Below, in pieces: positions 11,763 to 19,934 of a stretch of 57,610 nt of DNA. Source of the DNA: Rhodospirillales bacterium (GTDB taxonomy: Bacteria > Pseudomonadota > Alphaproteobacteria > Rhodospirillales > Shumkoniaceae); the NCBI GenBank assembly GCA_018432935.1, contig JAHDSF010000014.1:1-57610 (forward strand). Direction: 5' to 3'. Each line of letters begins with the position of its first letter. Within the stretch, counting starts at the first letter, position 1. Both the position numbers and the translations under genes were made by a program. The notes below the pieces were generated by a model. That model was not told where the DNA came from, searched no databases, and saw only the letters and a program-made list of their open reading frames with translations.

Positions 11763-12668
11763 ATGAGCAGGATCCTCTACCTCGCCGGCTGGGGCCGGTC
11801 CGGTTCGACGCTGATCGCCCGTGCGCTGGCGGGCATCGACGGCTGGTGCACGGTCGGCGAGGCGCGGGTGGCGTGGAGCCTCGGCGTGCTCAACAACCAG
11901 CCGTGCGGGTGCGGCGCCCCGTTCCGCGACTGCCCGTTCTGGTCCGCCGTCTTCGCCGCGGCCTTCGGCGGCATGGACCACGGTCTGGCGGAGCGGATGG
12001 CCTCGAGCGGCGACCGCGTGCAGACCTGGCACATGAACGTGCTGCCGGCACCGCTTCTGCGCCGCTTCGCCGGCGACCGCCTCGGCAGCTACGTCGAGGT
12101 GCTGGGCCGCCTCTACGACGCGATCGCCGAGGTGACGGGTGCCCGCGTCATCGTCGACAGCTCGAAGATGCCGTCCTACGGCTACGCGCTCAGCCTGATG
12201 TCCGGCCACGACGTCCGCATCGGGCATCTGGTGCGCGACCCGCGCGCCTGCTCGTATTCGTGGGCGAAACGCCGCAAGAACCAGCCGTTCGGCCGCATGC
12301 GCCAGGTCCGCCCGCTGCGCAGCAGCCTGCAATGGGTGAACCGCAACCGCGCCCTCGAGAAGGCGCTCGGCGGCTCGTCAAAGGCGTACCGGCTGCTGCG
12401 CTACGAGGACTTCGTCGCCGATGCGCGGGGCTTCGCGGGCGACGTCGCCGCCTTCATGGACGACACCGCGCCCAACCTCTCTCACATCGAGGCCGATGCG
12501 GTGCGGATCGCTCCCGCCCACATGGCGGCGGGCAATCCCAACCGCTTCGAAAGCGGCCGCATCGCGCTCAAGCTCGATAGCGAGTGGCGGCAGAACCTGC
12601 CGCCGCGCGACCAGACCCTGGTCGGCCTCGTCGCACGACTGCAGATGCGGCAGTACGGATACGTCTGA
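11763..12668 (+). CDS. Sulfotransferase family protein
   Basis: A 301-residue protein of the P-loop sulfotransferase superfamily. The 5'-phosphosulfate loop is GWGRSGST at residues 9-16. The 3'-phosphate binding segment is LVRDPRACSYSW at about 156-167, preceded by the usual conserved VDSSKMP. It should transfer sulfate from PAPS to an unknown acceptor such as a glycan, lipid or small molecule. The frame is open far upstream inside the antisense kinase, so the start was set at the ATG at 11763, where the family homology begins. There is no strong ribosome site. It stands alone, convergent with the dienelactone hydrolase gene. Confidence 0.85.
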   Translation: MSRILYLAGWGRSGSTLIARALAGIDGWCTVGEARVAWSLGVLNNQPCGCGAPFRDCPFWSAVFAAAFGGMDHGLAERMASSGDRVQTWHMNVLPAPLLRRFAGDRLGSYVEVLGRLYDAIAEVTGARVIVDSSKMPSYGYALSLMSGHDVRIGHLVRDPRACSYSWAKRRKNQPFGRMRQVRPLRSSLQWVNRNRALEKALGGSSKAYRLLRYEDFVADARGFAGDVAAFMDDTAPNLSHIEADAVRIAPAHMAAGNPNRFESGRIALKLDSEWRQNLPPRDQTLVGLVARLQMRQYGYV

Positions 12669-12705
12669 ACGACTGTCGAGCGGGAAGCCCTGCCTTGCCC
12701 GCCCT

Positions 12706-13581
12706 TCAGCCCTTGAGGTGCTTGGCCAAAAACTCGGTGGTGCGCTGCCAAGCGAGCTTCGCCGCCTGCTCGTCGTAGCGGGCGGCGTTGGTGTCGTTGT
12801 TGAAGGCGTGGTTGGCGCCCTCGTACATGTGGAGCTGGTAGTCGACGCCGGTCTGCTTGAGGGCCTGCTCGTAGGCCGGGATGCCGGCGTTGACGCCCTG
12901 GTCGAGACCGGCGTACTGGAGCAGCAGCGGAGCCTCGATCTTGGCGGCATCGGCAGCCGACGGCTGGCGGCCGTAATAGGGGACCGCGGCGTCGAGCTTG
13001 GGGTCATGGACGGCAAGTTGGTTGACCACGGCGCCGCCCCAGCAGAAGCCGACCGCGCCGACCTTGCCGGTCACGTCCTGGCGGCCGGAGCGGGCGTATT
13101 CGGCCGTGGCCACCGCGTTCTGGATGGTTCGCTGCATGTCGAGCTTGCCGATCATCTCGCGCGCCTGATCCTCGTCCGCCGGCGTGCCGCCTAGCGGGCT
13201 GAGGAAATCGGGCGCCACCGCGACGTAGCCCTCGAGCGCCATGCGTCGCGCCACGTCCTTGATGTGCGGATTGAGACCGCGGTTCTCGTGGATGACGATC
13301 ACCGCCGGCAGCTTGCCCTGAGTGCCGGCAGGCCGGGCCACGTAGGCGGACATCTCGCTGCCCGCGCCTTCGTAGCGGACGGCGCCGGCTTGGATGCGGC
13401 TGTCGTTCTCGGGCACCATCGCCGCCAACGCATAGTTGTTCTGCAACAGCGGGAGCACCGCGCTCGCCGCGGCGGTACCGCCGGCCAACTTCGCCAGACG
13501 CTCGAAAAACGCGCGGCGACCCATCGGACCGTGCGTGAACTCGTCGTAAAGGTCGATCATCTCCTGCGGTACGCGTGTCAT
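12706..13581 (-). CDS. Dienelactone hydrolase family protein with N-terminal Tat-like segment
   Basis: A 291-residue alpha/beta hydrolase of the dienelactone hydrolase family. The catalytic triad is visible as C180 (GFCWGG), D227 (GLDQGV) and H258 (NHAFNND), with E99 (IHENRG) as the usual switch residue. About 55 extra N-terminal residues include GRRAFFERLAKLAGG and a short hydrophobic stretch, so export by the Tat system is possible. The substrate is unknown; such proteins hydrolyse lactones or esters. The start at 13581 follows GGGAG, and longer upstream in-frame starts have no ribosome site. It lies downstream of, and possibly with, the CsbD-like gene. Confidence 0.87.
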   Translation of the reverse strand: MTRVPQEMIDLYDEFTHGPMGRRAFFERLAKLAGGTAAASAVLPLLQNNYALAAMVPENDSRIQAGAVRYEGAGSEMSAYVARPAGTQGKLPAVIVIHENRGLNPHIKDVARRMALEGYVAVAPDFLSPLGGTPADEDQAREMIGKLDMQRTIQNAVATAEYARSGRQDVTGKVGAVGFCWGGAVVNQLAVHDPKLDAAVPYYGRQPSAADAAKIEAPLLLQYAGLDQGVNAGIPAYEQALKQTGVDYQLHMYEGANHAFNNDTNAARYDEQAAKLAWQRTTEFLAKHLKG

Positions 13582-13710
13582 CTCATTCTCCCAGCCTGTA
13601 AGCCCGGAAGTCACTTGGAGAGGACCGCTCGCGAATTGCAGGAGCCCACGGAGATTTGACCAGGGAAAAAGGAGGGAGGAGCGGCCGTGACGGCCGCTCC
13701 GCAACGCCGC

Positions 13711-13914
13711 CTACATGCGGCCGGTTGCCTCCCAGTCCTTGACCTGGCGCTCGGCCTCGTCCTTGGCGATGCCGTAGCGCTCCTGAATGCGGCCGACCAG
13801 GATGTCGCGCTCACCAGCGATCTTGTCGACGTCATCGTCGGTCAGCTTGCCCCATTGCTTGCGGATGGTGCCCTTGCTCTGGTTCCAGCTGCCCTTGACG
13901 CGTTCCCAATTCAT
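13711..13914 (-). CDS. CsbD family stress protein
   Basis: A 67-residue hydrophilic protein beginning MNWERVKGSWNQSKGTIRKQWGKLTDDD, the hallmark of the CsbD family of small general-stress proteins (related to E. coli YjbJ). It is full length for the family. The biochemical role is unknown; many members are induced by osmotic or stationary-phase stress. The start at 13914 has AAGGAGAAA just upstream. The region between it and the divergent GntR gene (13915-14087) should contain both promoters. Confidence 0.9.
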   Translation of the reverse strand: MNWERVKGSWNQSKGTIRKQWGKLTDDDVDKIAGERDILVGRIQERYGIAKDEAERQVKDWEATGRM

Positions 13915-14015
13915 CGCTTTCTCCTTTGCCGCTGTGGCAACTTCGGAGGCCGCATCAACGACCTCGCTACGATACAGACGCCGCGCACGGCCTGCATAAT
14001 CCCGCGATTCCGGAT

Positions 14016-14039
14016 TGTCGGTTGTTGGACAACCCGACA
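14016..14039 (+). promoter_or_regulatory. Operator of the FCD-type GntR regulator
   Basis: TTGTTGGACAA at 14022-14032 fits the TNGTNNNACNA operator consensus of FadR/LldR/PdhR-type regulators. It sits in a longer inverted repeat TGTCGGTTGT-TGG-ACAACCCGACA with one extra base. It ends 48 bases before the regulator's start codon, where it would overlap the promoter and allow autoregulation and control of the dehydrogenase-ETF genes. Confidence 0.6.
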
Positions 14040-14087
14040 TGTGGTAGGGTCTTTGCCGCGCTGCCCGCCGGCGCGACCGAGGAGCCG

Positions 14088-14834
14088 ATGCCCACGCCCC
14101 TGAACGACAGCCCCTGTTTCGCAGTGCTGTCCCGCCGCGAGACCCTGCCGGACGAAATCGCCCGCCGCCTGGCGGACGAGATCGGCGCCGGCCGCCCGGC
14201 GCCCGGCGGTCGCCTGCCGACCGAGGCGGCGCTGGCCGGCTCGTTCGGGGTCAGCCGCAACGTGGTGCGCGAGGCGATCGCGCGGCTGAAATCCGAGGGG
14301 CTGGTCGAGACCCGCCAGGGCCTGGGGGCCTTCGTCGCCGCCGACCCCTCGCCGCGCGCCTTCCGGATCGAGCCGCTGGGCGCCGAGGAGGACCTTCGCC
14401 ACGTGCTGGAGCTGCGACTTCACGTCGAGATGGGCGCCGCTGCCCTGGCCGCCGAGCGCCGTACGCCCGAGCAGCTCGACCGCCTGCGCGCGGCGCTGCA
14501 GGCGATGGCCCGCGCGGTCGAAACCCAAAGCGACGGTGTGCCCGCCGACACCGATTTCCACCACGCCATCGCCGAGGCCGCCAACAACCCCTACTATCGC
14601 GATTTCATGGTCTTCCTCGCCGAGCGCATGCGAACCTCGATCGCCGTCGCCCGCTCCAACAGCGCCAGGCTGCGCTGGAGCCCCTTGGCCGAGGACGAGC
14701 ACGCGGCGATCTGCGAAGCGATCGCCGGCCGCGACCCGACCGCCGCCCGCGAGGCGGTGCGCCGCCACCTCGTCAGCGCCGCCCGCCGGCTCGGCCTTGC
14801 GCTCTCGTCCCAGCCCGAGGACGCGGCGCGATGA
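14088..14834 (+). CDS. GntR family regulator, FCD subfamily (LldR/GlcC-like)
   Basis: A 248-residue repressor. The winged helix is at about 20-85 (PGGRLPTEAALAGSFGVSRNVVREAIARLKSEGLVETRQGLGAFV). The helical FCD effector domain covers about 95-235, with metal-binding type histidines in DTDFHHAIAEAANN and near EAVRRHLVSAA. FCD regulators of this branch respond to lactate, glycolate, pyruvate or similar acids. It heads an operon with an FAD-linked 2-hydroxyacid dehydrogenase and ETF subunits, so it probably senses that enzyme's substrate. The start at 14088 follows GAGGAG. A near-perfect operator lies upstream. Confidence 0.9.
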   Translation: MPTPLNDSPCFAVLSRRETLPDEIARRLADEIGAGRPAPGGRLPTEAALAGSFGVSRNVVREAIARLKSEGLVETRQGLGAFVAADPSPRAFRIEPLGAEEDLRHVLELRLHVEMGAAALAAERRTPEQLDRLRAALQAMARAVETQSDGVPADTDFHHAIAEAANNPYYRDFMVFLAERMRTSIAVARSNSARLRWSPLAEDEHAAICEAIAGRDPTAAREAVRRHLVSAARRLGLALSSQPEDAAR

Positions 14835-14846
14835 ACAGGAGAACCC

Positions 14847-14928
14847 CTCACCCTGTCCCTCTCCCCGCCGATGCGGGGCGAGGGAACGCCCATTCGAACC
14901 CCCTTGGGGGAGAGGGGCGGGGTGAGGG
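14847..14928. repeat. Long imperfect inverted repeat between regulator and dehydrogenase
   Basis: CTCACCCTGTCCCTCTCCCC at the left pairs with GGGGAGAGGGGCGGGGTGAG at the right, with a small second hairpin (CCCCGCCGATGCGGGG) inside. It has the look of the dispersed intergenic palindromes found in many proteobacteria. In the mRNA it would form a strong hairpin between the regulator and the dehydrogenase genes. Confidence 0.65.
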
Positions 14929-14977
14929 AAGCGCCGCCCTTCCGTCCCAACCACCGTCCGAAGCCCTGAGGCCTTCC

Positions 14978-16627
14978 ATGCACGAAATCCGGTGCGAAAC
15001 CCCGCCTGCGGTCGACCTGTCCCAGGTCCGCTGCGTCCGCGGCCGCGACGTGATCGCATCCCAGTACGCACCCTACACGGCCGACGAATCGAAGATGCCC
15101 GGTCAGGGCGCCGAGGCCCTGTTCTTCCCGGCGTCCGAGGCGGAGGTCGCGGCGGTCATGAAGTCGATGAACGCCGAGGGCACGAAGGTGACGATCTCGG
15201 GCGCCCGCACCGGCCTGGTCGGAGGCGCGGTGCCGTTCGGCGGCGCGGTGATGACCCTCGACCGTCTCAACAAGCCTCTGGAGCTGTCGCACGAGGGCGG
15301 CGAGTGGCGGGTGCGCACCGAACCCTCGGTGACCCTGACCGAGCTCGGCGACTGGATCAAGAAGAAGGCCTTCCCCGGCCTGAAGGAGCGCGGATCCGCG
15401 GCGACGCTGGCGGCGCTCGACGCCTTCCGCAACGACGGCAAGACCTGGTTCTACCCGCCCGATCCCACCGAGATGAGCGCGTTCCTCGGCGGCACCATCG
15501 CCACCAACGCCTCCGGCGCGCTCAGCTACAAGTACGGCGCGACGCGGGAGTGGGTGCGGCGGCTGCGCGTCGTGCTGGCGAACGGCGAGATCCTGGATGT
15601 GCCGCGCGGGCGCTACCACGCCTCGCCGGACGGGACGTTCGTGCTGGTCCACGGCGACGGCAGCCGTTCCACCATCAGGCTCCCCTCCTACGCGCCGCCG
15701 CGCGCCAAGAAGAACACCGCCGGCATCTACGCCGCCCCCGGCATGGACCTGATCGACCTGTTCATCGGCTCGGAGGGCATCTTCGGCGCCATCACCGAAT
15801 GCGAGGTGGCGCTTGCCGAGTGGCACGGCACGGTCTCGGTGATCCAGTTCCTGCCGGACGACGAGGCGGCGCTCGACTTCGTCCTCGCCCTGCGCGAGGG
15901 TCTCAGCGCCGACGAGAGCCTGCGCCCCGAGTTCTGCGAGTTCTACGATGGCCACGCGCTCGACCTGTTGCGGGCGAAGCAGCAGGCCAACCCCAAGTCG
16001 CTCGACATGCCGCCGATCCCCTCGGATGCCGGTGCCGCCATCTTTTTCGACGTCAAGTTCGACCCCGCCGCGGGGCCGGAGGGCCTCGACTACTCGGTGC
16101 TCAAGCGGGTGGTCGAGAGATGCGGCTCCACCTTCGCCAATTCGTGGGCCTGCTACGAGCGGCGCGACTACGCCCGCTTCAAGCACTTCCGCCACGCCCT
16201 GCCGGAGACCGTCAACGCCACCATCGGCCTGCGCAAGAAGACGTACCCGACCCTGCACAAGCTGGGCACCGACCTGGCGGTGCCCGACGAGCACCTGAAG
16301 GCGATCTGGCACCTCTACCGCGACACCCTGGAATCCACCGGTCTGGAGTGGGTCGCCTTCGGCCACATCGGCGACAACCACTTCCACGTCAACATCATGC
16401 CGCGCGATCCCGACGACCTCGCCAAGGGGCTCGCGATCTACAAGACGTTCGCCGAGAAGGCAGTGGCGATGGGCGGTACGGTTTCCGCCGAGCACGGCAT
16501 CGGCAAGATGAAGAAGAAGTTCCTGTCGGTGATGTTCACGGGCCAGCAGCTCGAAGAGATGAAGGCGGTCAAGCGGGCGCTCGACCCGGCCGCCATCCTC
16601 AATCCCGGCGACATCCTGGACATGTGA
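14978..16627 (+). CDS. FAD-linked 2-hydroxyacid (D-lactate/glycolate-type) dehydrogenase
   Basis: A 549-residue flavoprotein of the GlcD/D-lactate dehydrogenase family. The PCMH-type FAD-binding domain covers about 35-260 (TGLVGGAVPFGG, GGTIATNASGALSYKYGATREWV). The FAD-oxidase C-terminal domain contains the metal/substrate motif FGHIGDNHFHVNIMP and the terminal SAEHGIGKMKKKFL. Together with the EtfB and EtfA that follow, the set matches the lactate dehydrogenase-ETF complex (LctBCD) that couples lactate oxidation to NAD+ using reduced ferredoxin. The exact substrate (D-lactate, glycolate or another 2-hydroxyacid) cannot be fixed from sequence alone. The start at 14978 is where family homology begins. 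Confidence 0.88.
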   Translation: MHEIRCETPPAVDLSQVRCVRGRDVIASQYAPYTADESKMPGQGAEALFFPASEAEVAAVMKSMNAEGTKVTISGARTGLVGGAVPFGGAVMTLDRLNKPLELSHEGGEWRVRTEPSVTLTELGDWIKKKAFPGLKERGSAATLAALDAFRNDGKTWFYPPDPTEMSAFLGGTIATNASGALSYKYGATREWVRRLRVVLANGEILDVPRGRYHASPDGTFVLVHGDGSRSTIRLPSYAPPRAKKNTAGIYAAPGMDLIDLFIGSEGIFGAITECEVALAEWHGTVSVIQFLPDDEAALDFVLALREGLSADESLRPEFCEFYDGHALDLLRAKQQANPKSLDMPPIPSDAGAAIFFDVKFDPAAGPEGLDYSVLKRVVERCGSTFANSWACYERRDYARFKHFRHALPETVNATIGLRKKTYPTLHKLGTDLAVPDEHLKAIWHLYRDTLESTGLEWVAFGHIGDNHFHVNIMPRDPDDLAKGLAIYKTFAEKAVAMGGTVSAEHGIGKMKKKFLSVMFTGQQLEEMKAVKRALDPAAILNPGDILDM

Positions 16628-16636
16628 GAGGGCACC

Positions 16637-17434
16637 ATGCGGATCCTCGTTTGCGTCAAGCAGGTTCCCGAGGTCACCGACGTCCAGGTCGACCCCGAGA
16701 AGGGCACCCTGAACCGCGAGGGCGTCGCCTCCATCCTCAACCCCTTCTGCGAGTACGCCATGGACCTGGCGCTGACGCTCAAGGCGGCCCACGGCGACGT
16801 CGAGATCGTCACCCTCACCATGGGCCCGCCGCAGGCCAGGGCGGCGCTCCTGCGCACCCTCGAGATGGGGGCGGATCAGGCGATCCTAGTCACCGACCGC
16901 AAGTTCGCCGGCGCCGACACCTGGGCCACCGCGCTGACGATCGCCGAGATCGTGAAGAAGCAGGGCGGCGGCTTCGACCTGATCCTGGTCGGCAAGCACG
17001 CCATCGACGGCGACACCGCCCAGGTCGGCCCCGAGGTGGCCGAGATCCTCAGCATCCCCCAGGTCACCTACGCGGTGGCGCTCGAGCTGGACGAGAAGCG
17101 GAAGAACGTCATCGTCAAGCGCGAGACCGAGATGGGCTACGAGAAGGTGCGGATGAAGCTGCCGGGGCTGGTCTCGGTCAGCAAGGGTGCGAACGTTCGC
17201 GCGGTCTGCTCGTTCGAGGCGGTCCTGGCCGCCCGTTCGAAGCCGCTGCGAACACTGACCGCCGCCGACATCGGCCTGGACGCCGCCGAGCTCGGCCTGC
17301 AGGGCTCGCCGACCCAGGTGGTCAAGGTGTTCCCGCCGACGGTGAAGACCGCCGGCGAGCGCATCTCCGGTGCCGACCCCGAAGCCGCCGCCAAGCGCGC
17401 CCTCGCCTTCCTCAAGGAAAACCAGTTCGTGTGA
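16637..17434 (+). CDS. etfB: Electron transfer flavoprotein beta subunit
   Basis: A 265-residue EtfB, beginning MRILVCVKQVPEVTDVQVDP, with the NPFCEYAMDLALTLK segment and the nucleotide-binding region AGADTWATALTIAEIV. It pairs with the EtfA encoded 171 bases downstream and receives electrons from the FAD-linked dehydrogenase 9 bases upstream. The sequence looks closer to ETFs linked to dedicated dehydrogenases than to the housekeeping acyl-CoA type, but assigning it to the bifurcating group needs alignment. If it does bifurcate, it would bind NAD(H) and the bifurcating FAD. Confidence 0.93.
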   Translation: MRILVCVKQVPEVTDVQVDPEKGTLNREGVASILNPFCEYAMDLALTLKAAHGDVEIVTLTMGPPQARAALLRTLEMGADQAILVTDRKFAGADTWATALTIAEIVKKQGGGFDLILVGKHAIDGDTAQVGPEVAEILSIPQVTYAVALELDEKRKNVIVKRETEMGYEKVRMKLPGLVSVSKGANVRAVCSFEAVLAARSKPLRTLTAADIGLDAAELGLQGSPTQVVKVFPPTVKTAGERISGADPEAAAKRALAFLKENQFV

Positions 17435-17470
17435 GGGGGGTGCGATGCTGAAACGCCGTGGCCCCACGAC

Positions 17471-17497
17471 CTCATCCTTCGACAAGCTCAGGATGAG
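17471..17497 (+). repeat. Short palindromic repeat, TTCGACARGCTCA family
   Basis: Core TTCGACAAGCTCA flanked by arms CTCATCC and GGATGAG. One of several copies in the window, located in the unusual gap between etfB and etfA. Confidence 0.75.
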
Positions 17498-17536
17498 GAC
17501 CAGAGACCTCCTCTTGAGGTCGGAAGCAGAAGTAGG

Positions 17537-17567
17537 CCCTCATGCTGAGCCTGTCGAAGCACGAGGG
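17537..17567 (-). repeat. Short palindromic repeat, inverted copy
   Basis: Inverted core TGAGCCTGTCGAA with arms CCCTCATGC and GCACGAGGG. It faces the copy at 17471-17497, so the pair can also form a larger cruciform or mRNA hairpin between etfB and etfA. Confidence 0.75.
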
Positions 17568-17605
17568 CCGGCCCCCAGGAATTCCGTGCATCAAGGAACG
17601 ATGCC

Positions 17606-18820
17606 ATGCTGACTGTCGATCTCGCGGCCTGCGACGGCTGCCATCTGTGCGAAAAGAACTGCCCCTTCGGGGCCATCGTCGTGGTCGGCAAGCAGGCTGT
17701 GGTGGGCGACGCCTGCACGCTGTGCGGGGCCTGCCTCAACGTCTGCCCGACCGGCTGCCTGACGATCGAGCGCAAGCGCGCCTCGGCCGAGGAGCTGGCC
17801 CGCTACAAGGGCGTCTTCATCGTCGCCGAGTGCCGCGAGCGCGACGGCGTGATCGAGCCGCGCAAGCACGTGCTGGAGCTTTTGGGCAAGGCGCGCGGGC
17901 TGGCCGACAAGTTGGCCGAGCCGCTGAAAGTGCTGATGCTCGGCCCCGACGACAAGCCGATGAACACCGACGTCTTGTTCGAACACGGCGCCGACGCGGT
18001 CATCCGCTACCGCAACAAGCTGCTCGAGCATTACGCGACCGACAGCTACACCACCGTGCTTTCCGCCATCATCGCCGCCCGCAAGCCGTCGATCGTGCTG
18101 CTCGGCGCCACCCCCGACGGCCGGGACCTGGCGCCCCGGCTGGCCGCCCGCCTGCGGGTGGGCTTGACCGCCGACTGCACCGGACTCGACATCGACGATG
18201 CCGGGCAGCTCGTGCAGACCAGACCCGCCTTCGGCGGCAACATCATGGCCTCGATCCTCAGCCCCTACACCCGGCCGCAGATGTCGACCGTGCGCCCCAA
18301 CGTCTTCCCGGTGCCGGAGCCGAAGCACGGCCGCCGGGGGCCCGTCGAGGAGGCCGAGGTGGTGCTCGCCCGCGGCGTCATCCGCACCAGGGTGCTGGAG
18401 GTCGAGACCCTCAAGGCCGCCGGCGACGAAGGCATCGAGAATGCGAAAATCCTGGTCTCCGCCGGCCAGGGCCTGCAGAACCGCGACAACATGGAGCTGG
18501 TGGCGGCGCTGGCCGAGGCGCTGGGCGGCAAGGTCGCGGGCTCCAGGCCGCTGGTCGAGCTGGGCTGGATCCCGCACACCCTCCAGGTCGGCCAGTCGGG
18601 GACCACGGTGTCGCCCGACCTCTACGTCGCGGTCGGCATTTCGGGGGCGGTGCAGCACATCGTCGGCATGAGCTCGGCGCGGCGGATCGTCGCCATCAAC
18701 GCCGATCCCGAGGCGCCGATCTTCAAGGTTGCCGACCTCGGCATCGTCGGCGACGCCCTGCAGGTGCTGCCCAGGCTGATCGCCGAGGTGAAGGAGGCCA
18801 AGGGGCCGCTGGCGGCGTAA
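17606..18820 (+). CDS. etfA: EtfA with N-terminal two-cluster ferredoxin domain
   Basis: A 404-residue EtfA fused at its N-terminus to an 8-Cys ferredoxin module: C9, C12, C15, C19 and C37, C40, C43, C47 should bind two [4Fe-4S] clusters. ETF alpha domain I follows (about 65-260), then the FAD-binding C-terminal domain with the canonical LGWIPHTLQVGQSGTTVSPDLYVAVGISG region. This fusion is typical of EtfA subunits in clostridial Ldh-Etf and caffeyl-CoA reductase-Etf complexes, and is absent from housekeeping EtfA. It would carry electrons between ferredoxin and the flavins. It completes the operon with the dehydrogenase and etfB. Confidence 0.92.
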   Translation: MLTVDLAACDGCHLCEKNCPFGAIVVVGKQAVVGDACTLCGACLNVCPTGCLTIERKRASAEELARYKGVFIVAECRERDGVIEPRKHVLELLGKARGLADKLAEPLKVLMLGPDDKPMNTDVLFEHGADAVIRYRNKLLEHYATDSYTTVLSAIIAARKPSIVLLGATPDGRDLAPRLAARLRVGLTADCTGLDIDDAGQLVQTRPAFGGNIMASILSPYTRPQMSTVRPNVFPVPEPKHGRRGPVEEAEVVLARGVIRTRVLEVETLKAAGDEGIENAKILVSAGQGLQNRDNMELVAALAEALGGKVAGSRPLVELGWIPHTLQVGQSGTTVSPDLYVAVGISGAVQHIVGMSSARRIVAINADPEAPIFKVADLGIVGDALQVLPRLIAEVKEAKGPLAA

Positions 18821-18847
18821 CCGCCTATCACGAGGCGGCCGCGGGCC

Positions 18848-18875
18848 CTCATGGTTCGACAGGCTCACCATGAGG
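18848..18875 (+). repeat. Short palindromic repeat, TTCGACAGGCTCA family
   Basis: Arms CCTCATGG and CCATGAGG are perfectly complementary around the core TTCGACAGGCTCA. The repeat lies 28 bases after the etfA stop and may act as a transcript-end hairpin. Confidence 0.8.
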
Positions 18876-18897
18876 TCACTTCGAAGGCGCGGCGGCG

Positions 18898-19116
18898 TCA
18901 GCCGTCCTCCGCCGGGCATATGCCTTCGGCGGGATGGGCCGGGCGGCCGTTCATGGCCGCGATCTCGGGCCAGAGATGGCTCTTGCGCACCCGGCAGCGG
19001 AACAGCTCGCGGCGGAACTCCTCCTTGCCTGCGACCTTTGGGTTCCAGGCCAGGTCGAAGAGCGTTCGCCATTCCGGCGCGACGGCAGAGCCGGAAAGCG
19101 TTCCCGGCCCTGCCAT
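18898..19116 (-). CDS. Possible small hypothetical protein
   Basis: A 72-residue open frame whose ATG at 19116 is preceded by GAGGATTC, a good ribosome site. The amino-acid pattern is that of a soluble basic protein (for example AWNPKVAGKEEFRRELFRCRVRKSHLWPEIAAMNG) rather than a typical GC-rich shadow. No family recognised and no domain visible. It is divergent from the small lipoprotein gene. Whether it is translated is uncertain. Confidence 0.4.
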   Translation of the reverse strand: MAGPGTLSGSAVAPEWRTLFDLAWNPKVAGKEEFRRELFRCRVRKSHLWPEIAAMNGRPAHPAEGICPAEDG

Positions 19117-19158
19117 GAATCCTCGGGCGGCCGGTCATGGCCGGAAAGGGAGGGTTCG

Positions 19159-19383
19159 ATGGAGCGCGGCTTTGTTCGGGCGGCCCTGGCGGCGGGCGGG
19201 CTGATCGCGGGTCTGTCGGGATGCGTGGCGTACGATCCTTACGTGTATCAGCCTGCGCCCTACTACGCAGCGCCGGCCTACACCTATCCCGCCCCTTACG
19301 CCTACCCGTCGTTTTCGTTCAGCTACAGCGAGCGCGATCGGTACCGGCATCACCATCGCCATTACCGGCGCCACTGGCGCTGA
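19159..19383 (+). CDS. Small tyrosine/proline-rich lipoprotein
   Basis: A 74-residue protein with an N-terminal signal and lipobox (LIAGLSGC). A low-complexity stretch of tyrosine, proline and alanine follows, then a histidine/arginine-rich tail (RHHHRHYRRH). Short lipoproteins of this make-up are common in alphaproteobacteria and have no known function; the His-rich end could bind metal. The start at 19159 follows GGGAGGG. It precedes the coiled-coil protein gene by 72 bases. Confidence 0.65.
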   Translation: MERGFVRAALAAGGLIAGLSGCVAYDPYVYQPAPYYAAPAYTYPAPYAYPSFSFSYSERDRYRHHHRHYRRHWR

Positions 19384-19455
19384 CGAGTGGCCCGAATTTT
19401 GCTCGTCTCACGGGTGAGAGGGAAAAGGATTCCCCGCGAGCATTCGAGGAGGGCC

Positions 19456-19902
19456 ATGAACATGGATGCAGTTTCGGGACTGTCAGGGATGATCGGCAGC
19501 CCCGCCGCCCAGGCGAAGGCGAAAGCCGACGCGAGGCGTGAGGAGCAGGAACAGCTGATGGCGGAGATTCGCGAGAAGGGTTTTCTCGCCTACGCCGAGG
19601 ACATCGAGAAGAAGAAGCTCGAGGAGCTGCGCAAGAAGATCCTCGAATCGATGGGCCTGACCGAGGACGCCCTGGCGAAAATGCCGGTCGACCAGCGCGC
19701 CGCCATCGAGAAGGCCATAGCGCTCGAAATCCAGCGCCGCCTGGAGGCGTCCCACATGGCCGAGAACGATCCGGAGGCCGGAGGAACCGCCGAAAGCGGG
19801 CTGCAGCCCGGCTTCGCCAGGCTCGACACCTCGCTCATCCAGCTGCTTCAGGAGGACCGCACCGCGGAGACCGCCAAGAAGGAGGAAGATTTGGCCGCCT
19901 GA
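19456..19902 (+). CDS. Hypothetical charged helical protein
   Basis: A 148-residue soluble protein, strongly charged and helical, with a likely coiled coil at about 25-65 (rich in E, K, R) and again near 80-100. A short conserved-looking block LSGMIGSPAAQAKAKADARREEQ lies near the N-terminus. No known domain. The start at 19456 follows a strong GAGGAGGG. The gene is followed by a cluster of palindromic repeats. Confidence 0.65.
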   Translation: MNMDAVSGLSGMIGSPAAQAKAKADARREEQEQLMAEIREKGFLAYAEDIEKKKLEELRKKILESMGLTEDALAKMPVDQRAAIEKAIALEIQRRLEASHMAENDPEAGGTAESGLQPGFARLDTSLIQLLQEDRTAETAKKEEDLAA

Positions 19903-19934
19903 GGCGGCAATTCCTGCCTCTCATCCGGGTACGG

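Noticed and set aside
14992-17451. An 819-codon frame overlapping the dehydrogenase and etfB in another frame
   Set aside because: Arg/Pro/Gly-rich composition without family similarity. The other frame contains both conserved proteins.
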